Origin: JANQJA01 sp040880285
GTDB taxonomy: Bacteria; Pseudomonadota; Gammaproteobacteria; Pseudomonadales; Azotimanducaceae
DNA: 64,000 nt
Reading direction: 5' to 3'
Assembly (NCBI GenBank): GCA_040880285.1
Contig: JBBDIT010000050.1
Span: 1-64,000 of the forward strand
Below, in pieces: positions 35,329 through 43,567 of this stretch. The notes under the pieces are model-generated. The model was not told where the DNA came from, made no database searches, and was given only the letters and a program-made list of their open reading frames with translations. The number at the start of each line of letters is the position of its first letter. Position 1 is the stretch's first letter. Made by a program: the position numbers and the translations under genes.

Positions 35329-38073
35329 CTATTCCAGCAGGTTACCATCCGGATCGATCAATTTCACCGGGCCATATCCCAGCTCCGCAAGACCCGGTTC
35401 AATGACAGCGCGATCGCCTACTACCACCCAAACCAGTGACTCTGGCTGGATTATCCGGTTGGCAACGCGGCTGACCTGGTCAGTGGTCAGGGCGGCAACC
35501 TTGCCCGGATACTGTTTGAAGTAATCATCCGGCAGCCGATACTGGACCAGTTGTGAAAGAGAACCGAGGACAGAACCTGCGGTCTCCCAGCGACCCGCCA
35601 GAGACAGGGAATTGTTCTTGATACTTTTTTCGAGTTCTGCCGCTGTCACCGGATCCGATGAGACGAAGGCGCGCATCTCCGACATCACCTCGGCAATCGC
35701 TTCTTTGGTCTTGTCAGTTTGCACGCTGGTGATCATGTAGTGAATGCGCTGGCCACGGGCGTTGATCAGTCCCGTATAAGCACCATAGGACCATCCCTTG
35801 TCTTCACGCAGATTCATGTTAATTCTGGATGTCGACATGCCACCCAGGACATCATTCATCGCTTCGATAGCAACTTCATCCGGATTGGCCTTGGGCACAG
35901 TAATTACGCCGGCTAACAAGACAGACTGTTCGGAACCGGGACGGTCCACCAGGTAGAGTTCTATATCTTCCTTGCGATCAACGCTGCTAATGTCCTTGGT
36001 GGGGATGTCTCCTGCCTGCCAGTTACCAAAGTGCTTTTCGATCCTGGGCAGAATGTCATCCATGGTGGTGTCCCCAACGACAATGAGGGTGGCATGGTTC
36101 GGCTTGAACCATTGTTCATGGAACGCCTTGAGCTCGGCGAGATCAATAGCAGCCACTGATTCCAGCGTCCCTGAACCAGTCAGCGGGTTACTGTAAGCAT
36201 GGCCCTCTCCGTAGATCAATTTCGGGAAGGTGCGTGATGCCATACTGTTGGGGCTCGATTGTTCACGCTGTATGGCTGTCAACTGTTGGATCCGCAGGCG
36301 AGGTAGTTCGTCAGCCGGAAACGAGGGGTTCAAGGTTACGTCAGCAAACAGGGCAAGCGAGTCAGCAAGTGTCGTTGTCAACGAGGACAATCCGACAAAA
36401 GATGTGTCCAGGTTAGAACCAGTGCTAATCGACGCCCCCAGCATGATGAGCTCATCGCTGATATCAAGCGCGCTACGTTTTTTTGTACCCTCGTCCAGCA
36501 TATTCATAGCCAATTTGGCGACGCCTGGTTTCGTATGCTGATCAGAGGCATAACCGGCATCCACAGACAGTTGCATTTGGACTACGGGAATTGCGTGGCG
36601 CTCGGCAACGATCACGCGCAATCCATTTTCAAGGGTGGCACGCTTGAAATCATCGAAGCTGGTACGGGGTGGCTCTCCCGGAGTAGGCAGGCCCGACCGG
36701 TCCACGGTTTCTGGTTTTGGCGCACCTCCAGGGTAGGGTCGTATTTCCAGTTGGTACAGCCCATCAGTCAACCATTTATTGGCCACCGCCTTGAGCTCAT
36801 TGCTGGTCGCATTCTTTATCCACTCAAGTTCTTTTTTGTAGTATCCAGGGTCGCCCGTGTAGGTGTAATTTGACGCCAGGATGTCTGACTTGCCGCCAAA
36901 TCCACCGACTTTTTCAATGCCACGAACAAAGCCACTGATGACTTCCACTTTAACTTGTTTGAGTTCCTTGCGGGTGGGACCTTTTTGCAGGAATCGTGCG
37001 AGTTCTTCATCGATGATACGGTCAACTTTTTTCTCATCCACGCCGGGATTGATCATCGCGGTGATTTCGAATGTTCCAGCAATTTCTCCAGTTGAGGTGT
37101 AAGCATTGACCGATGAGACCAGTTGCTCGTCATAGACGAGCCTCTTATAGAGACGTGAACTTTTGCCACTGGTCAAGACGTTAGCGACCAGGGACAGGAG
37201 ATTCGTGTCTCTGGTACTGTTGCCTTCAATATTCCATGACTTCATCATCATCGTTTGAGGAACCCGGTCATAGCTGATTTCTTTTTGTGTACCGGTAAGT
37301 TTGGCGACCCAGGATTCATGTTTGGTAAGAGGGGGTCCCGGTTCAATAAAGCCGAAGTAGTGCTCCATCTTTTGCCTGGCCTGCTCGACAGTAATGTCGC
37401 CGGCCAGGACCACCACGGCATTATTGGCGCCATAATACTTCTTGAACCACTCATGCACGTCCGACAGTGCGGCAGCATTCAGGTCCTCCATGGAGCCGAT
37501 GGTTGTCCAGGAATAGGGGTGTGTATAAGGATAAATGCTGCTGTACTGGATTTCTGCACCTTTGCCGTAAGGCGCATTGAGTCTCTGGCGTTTTTCGTTT
37601 TGTACAACACCACGCTGCTCGTCCAGTTTCTCCTGCGTGATGGCACCCAGAAGATTACCCATACGATCCGATTCCAACCACAGGATTGAATCCAGGCCAT
37701 TAACCGGTACTGTTTGGAAATAGTTGGTGCGATCCCAACTGGTGGTGCCGTTCAGGGTTGTTGCGCCAAGTTTTTCGGTCGCTGCAAAATAGTCGTCGTC
37801 ATAATTTTCGCTACCATTGAACATCAGGTGTTCAAACAGGTGAGCGAAACCGGTTCGTCCACGCACTTCATCTTTTGAACCCACGTGGTACCAGATATTC
37901 ACCGCAACGACCGGCGCCTTATGGTCTTCATGCACGATCACGGTAAGCCCGTTATCCAGCTTGAACAACGTATAGGGGATATCAACGTCAAGGTCGAACA
38001 GGTCGCTTGCGATCAGTATTACGGGGGCAAGCATCAGTGTGAGAGCGAGAAGCCCGGCTTTAGCATTTAACAT
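35329..38073 (-). CDS. Exported M16 family zinc metallopeptidase (tandem, pitrilysin type)
   Basis: A 914-residue protein with an N-terminal hydrophobic signal (LLALTLMLAPVILIAS) and two M16 halves. The first has the inverted zinc motif H78-LF-E81-H82 in FAHLFEHLMF and the downstream Glu in VVQNEKRQR. The second half (from about FKRATLENGLRVIVAERHAIPVV) has no HxxEH; the matching place reads VAKLAMNMLDEGT, so it is the inactive partner domain. Such proteins degrade peptides in the periplasm. The ATG at 38073 was chosen over a TTG 63 nt upstream because it begins the signal peptide. It lies 111 nt downstream of the RND gene and may be cotranscribed with it. Confidence 0.9.
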   Translation of the reverse strand: MLNAKAGLLALTLMLAPVILIASDLFDLDVDIPYTLFKLDNGLTVIVHEDHKAPVVAVNIWYHVGSKDEVRGRTGFAHLFEHLMFNGSENYDDDYFAATEKLGATTLNGTTSWDRTNYFQTVPVNGLDSILWLESDRMGNLLGAITQEKLDEQRGVVQNEKRQRLNAPYGKGAEIQYSSIYPYTHPYSWTTIGSMEDLNAAALSDVHEWFKKYYGANNAVVVLAGDITVEQARQKMEHYFGFIEPGPPLTKHESWVAKLTGTQKEISYDRVPQTMMMKSWNIEGNSTRDTNLLSLVANVLTSGKSSRLYKRLVYDEQLVSSVNAYTSTGEIAGTFEITAMINPGVDEKKVDRIIDEELARFLQKGPTRKELKQVKVEVISGFVRGIEKVGGFGGKSDILASNYTYTGDPGYYKKELEWIKNATSNELKAVANKWLTDGLYQLEIRPYPGGAPKPETVDRSGLPTPGEPPRTSFDDFKRATLENGLRVIVAERHAIPVVQMQLSVDAGYASDQHTKPGVAKLAMNMLDEGTKKRSALDISDELIMLGASISTGSNLDTSFVGLSSLTTTLADSLALFADVTLNPSFPADELPRLRIQQLTAIQREQSSPNSMASRTFPKLIYGEGHAYSNPLTGSGTLESVAAIDLAELKAFHEQWFKPNHATLIVVGDTTMDDILPRIEKHFGNWQAGDIPTKDISSVDRKEDIELYLVDRPGSEQSVLLAGVITVPKANPDEVAIEAMNDVLGGMSTSRINMNLREDKGWSYGAYTGLINARGQRIHYMITSVQTDKTKEAIAEVMSEMRAFVSSDPVTAAELEKSIKNNSLSLAGRWETAGSVLGSLSQLVQYRLPDDYFKQYPGKVAALTTDQVSRVANRIIQPESLVWVVVGDRAVIEPGLAELGYGPVKLIDPDGNLLE

Positions 38074-38184
38074 CGGAAAGGTTCCATGAAGAGTTTGTAG
38101 CCTTGTTATGAGCAAGTTAAAACATTTGTGCGCCAATTGGTACAGTCCGGGCCCAGGCGGACGCTGCCTATTTGCCGCCGGGGT

Positions 38185-41100
38185 TCAAATGCCGGGCAGT
38201 GTCCCGCTCGTTTGTGGGTCATGCTCCACCAGGGCAGGATCCACATGCTTGTCCAACCCCCAGAATTTGAACCAGTCGTCTAGCATCAGGTACAGGCTGG
38301 GTACGAGCAGCAGTGTAATGAATGTTGCGAACAAGACCCCGAATGCAAGTGATATGGCCATAGGAATAAACATAAAAGTTTCCGGGTCCTTATTGGTCAT
38401 AAGGGGAATCAATCCGACGAAGGTCGTAACCGAGGTCAGGACTATAGGCCTAAACCTCACCACGCCTGCATTTGCCACCGCATCGAATATCGGAGTGCCT
38501 TGACGTCGCTGGCGGTTGACATAATCAACCAGCACGAGGGATGAATTGACCACAACACCAGACAGGGCGATGATGCCGAGCATTGAGAAGAAGATCAGAT
38601 TCCAGCCCATAATAAAATGCCCAACGACGGCGCCCACGGCACCAAATGGAATTACGCTCATGATCACAAGCGGTTGCATGTAGGATTTAAGCGGAATAGC
38701 GAGCAGGGCATAAATGATCAGTAGCGCCAGCGGGACGGTGGCAAAGATGCTGCCCAATGCCTTGGAGCGCTCCTCCTGCTCTCCACCTAACGAATAGGTT
38801 ACGCCGGGAAATTCTGCATTGCGACAGGGTCGCTCGCGACCGCCGAGTTGTGTTCCGTTAGCGCACAAATGTTTCTGTACAGCCGTCATCACTTCTTCGG
38901 GAGTGATAAGGACGCGATTGACATCACCGGTAACATTGACAATCCGTTGCTGGTCACGCCGTCGGATAGAGGAATAGCCTTTGCCGTAGGTCGTCTCTGC
39001 CACAGATAGAAACGGTACTTCGCTGCCGTCCGGTGTTCTTATGCGCATATCTTCAAGATTGGCGAGTGACTTTCGCTCCTCCTCCGGATAACGCACCATT
39101 ACGCGAACGTCATCCGTGCCACGCTGTATGCGTTGTGCTTCTTCACCATAGAAGGCCTGACGCACCTGGCGCGCCAGGTCATTTAATGTCAGGCCAAGGG
39201 ACTTCGCCTCCGGCAATATGTTCAGTTTTACTTCCTGTTTTCCGGACCGGAATGAGTCTGTCAGGTCTAGTACGCCAGGATAACGAGCAAGTTCCTCGCG
39301 CAGGTTGGCCGCCGCGAGGCGCAACTCTTCCACATCACGACCACGCAACTGGACCATGATGGGCTCGCCGGCACTGAACGAATTGGAGTCAAAATTGAGT
39401 TCGATTGCGTCGGGTACATCGCCGGTTAGTTGGCGCCATCGATCGGCGATCTGGCTGGCGGTAATACCGTTCCTGTCTTCAATTGGAACCAGTTTGATGA
39501 CGACTTCCGCCAGGTGACTACCACCTGAAGTCCTGTTGACTGGCCCGCTGCTTCGGGCGGCGGTGGAACCGATCGACACCAGCATATTGGTGATAACATG
39601 CTCACCCTCCGGCATGCCGACTTCCCGATCGAGTGCTTTCCCCAGTTGAATGGCCGCTTGTTCAATTTGTGTCGCGCCTCGTTCAGTTAATTCAACGTTG
39701 ACGCCCTCGGGCATATTCAAACTTGCAAAAACATTGTCGCCGTCAATGGCTGGAAAGAACTGGAATACCACTCGGCCGCTGACAACGAGTGCCAGTGCCA
39801 GCATGAGAACAGAAGTAGCGACCGCCCAGGTCACCCAGCGCCACTCGAGGGATCGGACCAGGAAAGGTCGGTAGACATTGTCAGCGAACGATTTCAGTGC
39901 GTCAGCGAAGCGGGTCTGGAATCGGATCCAGCCTTTGACGATCCGTGTGTTTGAAAGGGCGTAACCCTCGGTTTTTCTGTGCGCCAGGTGAGCAGGCAAG
40001 ATGAGTTGGGATTCCAGCAAACTGAATACCAGGCAAATGACCACAACATAGCCGATGATCGAGAAGAACTGTCCCATGCGACCCTCGATCAGCAGAATAG
40101 GAAGGAAAGCGGCCACCGTGGTCAATACGCCGAAAATAACCGGTATCGCCACTTCAACCGTGCCTGAAATTGCCGCTTCCCTGTGTGTCCGGTCCTCGGA
40201 TTCATGGCTGAATACGCGTTCGCCGACGACAATGGCGTCGTCCACTACAATCCCGAGTACCAGGATAAACGCAAGCACGGTCAGAGAACTGATATTGATG
40301 CCGGCTGCGGGAAACATCCAGAGGGCTCCCAGAACCGCAATCGGAATACCAGCGGCCACCCACACAGCCACTTTGAAGCGGAGGAACATGGTGAGCACCA
40401 GCATCACGAGGGCAAGGCCGGCGTAAGCGTTTTTGGTCAAGGCGCCGATACGGCGACCAAGGGGTATCGACTCGTCGATCCACACGGTGAGTTCAAGACC
40501 CTCAGGCAAGCTGGCACGCCTTCTTTCAATGTATTGTTTAACGGCTGCCGATGAGGTAATGGTGTCTTCTTCACCGACACGATACACGGTGATCATTACT
40601 GCTCGCTCACCATTGAAGTTTGCCCTCAGGTATCCCTCCTGGAAGTCGTCCTTGACCGTTGCAATATCACCTACTGTCACACTGGAGCCGTCGGCTCGTG
40701 TCAGTACAACGATCTCCTCGAATTCCTGACCGACGTAGGCCTGGCCTTTACTGCGCAGTAAAACCTCGCCGCCTTCCGTTTTGATCGAACCGCCGGGTAG
40801 ATCCAATGATGAATTGCGAATGGCGGTTGCAACAGAGCTCAGGTTAAGCCCGTATTGACGTAGTGTATTTTCGCTGACTTCAATTGAGATTTCATATGGC
40901 CTCGCGTAATTGACAGCGACCTGCGAGATACCTTCAAGCGCGGCAATGTCGTCCCGCATTTTTTCAGCAGTGGCCTTGAGGGTACGCTCATCGGTATTGC
41001 CGGATAATGCGACAACGATAGTCTGGCCGCGGAAGGCAAGAGACGACACGATCGGTTTTTCAGTCTCCCTCGGGAAGGTGGATATGCCATCGACCTTACC

Positions 41101-41430
41101 CTTGATTTCATTTAACGATTTCGACGTGTCTGCATCGGGTAACAGTTCAACGGTTACGCTGCAGATACCTTCAGCCGCATTGGCCTGAACCCGGTCAATG
41201 CCATCGACACCTTCGATCGCTTGTTCAATCCGGATACAAACTGCTTGCTCGACCTCCTCGGGTGCAGCGCCGAGGTAAGGAACCAGAATCTGGACGATAC
41301 CGGGTTCGATGTTGGGGAATTCTTCCTTGTGCATGGTGGCGAGACTAATGAAGCCACCGACGCAGAAGATCGCCATCATTAAATTCGAAGCGACAGGATT
41401 GTCGACAAACCAGGTGATGATTCTTTCCAT
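38185..41430 (-). CDS. RND-family efflux transporter, inner-membrane pump (HAE1/AcrB type)
   Basis: A 1081-residue RND permease. It opens MERIITWFVDNPVASNLMM and has two large periplasmic domains and two groups of six transmembrane helices. The proton-relay acidic pair is in helix 4 (VLGIVVDDAIVVGERVF), and the second group ends IALSGVVVNSSLVLVDYVNRQR. It belongs to the AcrB/MdtBC-like superfamily that exports hydrophobic compounds with a periplasmic adaptor and a TolC-type channel. The adaptor gene lies 6 nt upstream in the same operon, under a GntR regulator. No channel gene is adjacent; the TolC protein at 14585-15910 is a possible partner. The substrate is unknown. Confidence 0.93.
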   Translation of the reverse strand: MERIITWFVDNPVASNLMMAIFCVGGFISLATMHKEEFPNIEPGIVQILVPYLGAAPEEVEQAVCIRIEQAIEGVDGIDRVQANAAEGICSVTVELLPDADTSKSLNEIKGKVDGISTFPRETEKPIVSSLAFRGQTIVVALSGNTDERTLKATAEKMRDDIAALEGISQVAVNYARPYEISIEVSENTLRQYGLNLSSVATAIRNSSLDLPGGSIKTEGGEVLLRSKGQAYVGQEFEEIVVLTRADGSSVTVGDIATVKDDFQEGYLRANFNGERAVMITVYRVGEEDTITSSAAVKQYIERRRASLPEGLELTVWIDESIPLGRRIGALTKNAYAGLALVMLVLTMFLRFKVAVWVAAGIPIAVLGALWMFPAAGINISSLTVLAFILVLGIVVDDAIVVGERVFSHESEDRTHREAAISGTVEVAIPVIFGVLTTVAAFLPILLIEGRMGQFFSIIGYVVVICLVFSLLESQLILPAHLAHRKTEGYALSNTRIVKGWIRFQTRFADALKSFADNVYRPFLVRSLEWRWVTWAVATSVLMLALALVVSGRVVFQFFPAIDGDNVFASLNMPEGVNVELTERGATQIEQAAIQLGKALDREVGMPEGEHVITNMLVSIGSTAARSSGPVNRTSGGSHLAEVVIKLVPIEDRNGITASQIADRWRQLTGDVPDAIELNFDSNSFSAGEPIMVQLRGRDVEELRLAAANLREELARYPGVLDLTDSFRSGKQEVKLNILPEAKSLGLTLNDLARQVRQAFYGEEAQRIQRGTDDVRVMVRYPEEERKSLANLEDMRIRTPDGSEVPFLSVAETTYGKGYSSIRRRDQQRIVNVTGDVNRVLITPEEVMTAVQKHLCANGTQLGGRERPCRNAEFPGVTYSLGGEQEERSKALGSIFATVPLALLIIYALLAIPLKSYMQPLVIMSVIPFGAVGAVVGHFIMGWNLIFFSMLGIIALSGVVVNSSLVLVDYVNRQRRQGTPIFDAVANAGVVRFRPIVLTSVTTFVGLIPLMTNKDPETFMFIPMAISLAFGVLFATFITLLLVPSLYLMLDDWFKFWGLDKHVDPALVEHDPQTSGTLPGI

Positions 41431-41436
41431 TTAAGA

Positions 41437-42597
41437 CTAGCCTTTTGCGTTATCGACAACGGGTTTTACCCGCATACCGTCGATGACTGTCTGTATCGGT
41501 GACAGATTGATGCGTTCACCAGGTGCAAGGCCCTTTGATATCATGACCTGGTCACGATCGAACCGGAGAAGTTCGACCTCCCGAAACCTGAGCCGATTAT
41601 CCTCATCCACGATCAGCACCTGGTTTTGGTTGCGGAGTGCGGCACGTGGCAATACCACTATGTCATCCACCAGGCGTCCTTCAATGGTTGCGTTGACGAA
41701 GAGACCCACTGGCAGGGGCGGGGTGTTCGGGTCAGCGATGTTTTCGACTCGCACAACCGCCGTTACCATGCGTGTCCTGGCATCGATTTCGGCTTCGGTG
41801 CGAACCAGCTTGCCCTGCCATTCATAATGACGACCTCCGTAATCTGTATCGAGAATCACATTGGCTTGCATCGCAGCTGGTAGTTCTCCGCGATGACCAA
41901 GAGGCAGATCAAGATAAGCGAGTTGGCTCACTGCAAGTGGAATACGCACCTCGACGCTGTCGCTGGCGTAGATCTGGGCGACAGAGGTGCCACGAGAAAT
42001 GAATTGTCCCTGGTCAACTTTTTTGATGCGAACCAGGCCCGTATAGGGCGCACGTATTTCGGTGCGCATGAGATCTCGCTCCGACTGGGCCAGGGTAACA
42101 GCCGCTTCATTCAAGGCAGCTGTGGCGATACGTCGAGTGCGCAATGCTGATTCCAGATTGGATTGGCTGGCTAACTGCTTGCTCGCCAACTCCTCGACCC
42201 GCGCAAGTTCAAAGCGAGCATGTTCATCTTCCGCAGCGGCACGCGCATAGGCCGCGCTGGCGCGATCGAGGGCAGATCGATAGTCCTTGTCATCGATTTT
42301 CAGGAGCAGTTCTCCTGCTTCAAAAAAACCACCTGCCACGAGGCTCGGAGAAATCCAATGTACCTTGCCGCTGACTTCCGGAATCATCTCGCTCTCGGTG
42401 CGTGGCTTGACGGTACCCTGGGACCTGACCTTGAGCTGAACCTGCTGGCTTTCGATGGTCTGTATCCTGATGGAGGTGGCGACTTCTTCCGGTTCTACCT
42501 GTTCGGCCACGGGCGCTGTTGCCACCAGTGTGTAGGCCATGATAGCGGCGATGAACAGGACCACTACGGTCATGACACCTTTAAGCACGTTCTGCAT
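41437..42597 (-). CDS. RND efflux periplasmic adaptor (membrane fusion protein)
   Basis: A 386-residue adaptor with an N-terminal membrane anchor (VLKGVMTVVVLFIAAIMAYTLVA), a lipoyl/barrel-sandwich region (VRSQGTVKPRTESEMIPEVSGKV, then RAPYTGLVRIKKVDQGQFIS) around a long alpha-helical hairpin, and a C-terminal beta-barrel. It links the RND pump to the outer-membrane channel. The ATG at 42597 has GGAG 8 nt upstream; an in-frame TTG at 42630 is less likely. The start overlaps the end of the gntR gene by 17 nt, showing tight coupling. The pump gene follows after 6 nt. Confidence 0.92.
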   Translation of the reverse strand: MQNVLKGVMTVVVLFIAAIMAYTLVATAPVAEQVEPEEVATSIRIQTIESQQVQLKVRSQGTVKPRTESEMIPEVSGKVHWISPSLVAGGFFEAGELLLKIDDKDYRSALDRASAAYARAAAEDEHARFELARVEELASKQLASQSNLESALRTRRIATAALNEAAVTLAQSERDLMRTEIRAPYTGLVRIKKVDQGQFISRGTSVAQIYASDSVEVRIPLAVSQLAYLDLPLGHRGELPAAMQANVILDTDYGGRHYEWQGKLVRTEAEIDARTRMVTAVVRVENIADPNTPPLPVGLFVNATIEGRLVDDIVVLPRAALRNQNQVLIVDEDNRLRFREVELLRFDRDQVMISKGLAPGERINLSPIQTVIDGMRVKPVVDNAKG

Positions 42598-43333
42598 TGG
42601 TATAGCTCCTGGTATCGCTTGAGGTGGCAACTAATGCGCTAACCACGGCCTTTCGAAGCAGTTGAAAATGATCACGAATGGCTTCTGCGACATCCTTGGC
42701 GTTGCGTGCCGATATTCCGGCTTCAATTCGCAGCAGGATGTCAGTTCTGCGGGTTGGATCCAGCTTGACGGGTAGTCCAAGGTGCGTCATTCGGGTAACG
42801 AACTGGGTTTTGAGCCCGTTCAGTATCAGGCGCAAAACGAGGTTTTTGTTGATCTGCGCGAAGAGTGCGCCGAGCTCTCGCCACTGCTCCTGATTGTTCT
42901 CCGAGTCTTCATTCTTCTCGATCATATTGGATACGATGGTTTGCATGGCGTCGATCTGGTCCTCATTGGCTTTTTCCACCGCGCTTCTGGCGGACATGGA
43001 GATCAAGGCGCCCATCACTTCAAGCACCTGCCCTACGAGGGTCGGGTCAGGGACATCGGACAAGTCCATGATATGGCCCAAAACCTCGAGGGTGGCTTCC
43101 TCTACCGGAACCACGCGGACACCACCTGGCGTAATGTCTGTGATGCCCATCTGCTCAAGCTTTTTCAGGGCCTCGCGGACGGCGCCACGGTTGGCTTCAA
43201 AGCGGGCCGCCAGGTCGCGTTCAGACGGCAGGCGCTCACCGGGTCGGTATTGTCCACGCAGAATTTCTTCCCGCAGGGTGCTGGTGATCTCTTCCACCCT
43301 GGATCGACTTGTGGTTTTTATCGGTGCTTTCAT
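42581..43333 (-). CDS. GntR (FadR subfamily) transcriptional regulator of the RND operon
   Basis: A 250-residue regulator. Residues 10-75 are the winged helix (VEEITSTLREEILRGQYRPGERLPSERDLAARFEANRGAVREALKKL, read in parts), and the remainder is an all-helical FCD-like ligand domain. FadR-type proteins bind a TGGTnnnACCA-like operator and respond to small acids or acyl-CoA. It is the first gene of the operon with the adaptor and pump. A strong promoter with two matching palindromes lies about 110-160 nt upstream of its ATG, so it very probably represses its own operon. The last 17 nt overlap the adaptor gene. Confidence 0.9.
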   Translation of the reverse strand: MKAPIKTTSRSRVEEITSTLREEILRGQYRPGERLPSERDLAARFEANRGAVREALKKLEQMGITDITPGGVRVVPVEEATLEVLGHIMDLSDVPDPTLVGQVLEVMGALISMSARSAVEKANEDQIDAMQTIVSNMIEKNEDSENNQEQWRELGALFAQINKNLVLRLILNGLKTQFVTRMTHLGLPVKLDPTRRTDILLRIEAGISARNAKDVAEAIRDHFQLLRKAVVSALVATSSDTRSYTNAERA

Positions 43334-43441
43334 TCGTGCTCTATACGATTTCGTGCTGAATTTCCGTTCAACGGGAGATGGCTGATACGTCCCGAGGCCA
43401 CCAGTCCGCTGATGAGTTCACCCGCTTTGGCTGGACCATAA

Positions 43442-43466
43442 TGGTCAGACCAAATTGGTCCGGCCA
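43442..43466. promoter_or_regulatory. Two FadR-type operators in front of the gntR-RND operon
   Basis: Site 1 is the perfect palindrome TGGTCAGACCA (43442-43452). Site 2 is TGGTCCGGCCA (43456-43466), one base from the same palindrome; their centres are 14 bp apart. Both fit the FadR-subfamily pattern. They cover the predicted transcription start and touch the -10 box of the - strand promoter. The region also separates this operon from the divergent aceK. Confidence 0.75.
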
Positions 43467-43493
43467 TTATAGAGTTGCATTGCACAATTACAA
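43466..43493 (-). promoter_or_regulatory. Predicted promoter of the gntR-RND operon
   Basis: On the - strand a -35 TTGTAA (43493-43488) and a perfect -10 TATAAT (43471-43466) are separated by 16 nt. The -10 touches operator 2, and the start point near 43459 lies between the two palindromes, a layout for repression by blocking polymerase. Confidence 0.65.
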
Positions 43494-43567
43494 GGAATTT
43501 CGGCGGTAAATCGCCCAAATACCGGCGAATCTGGCAGAATCTGCGCTGTTTGTAATGGGAGTAAACC

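Noticed and set aside
38185..42597. The RND pump and adaptor with the TolC at 14585 as one dedicated operon-encoded tripartite system
   Set aside because: The TolC gene is on the opposite strand and 22 kb away; a functional link is possible but not shown by context.
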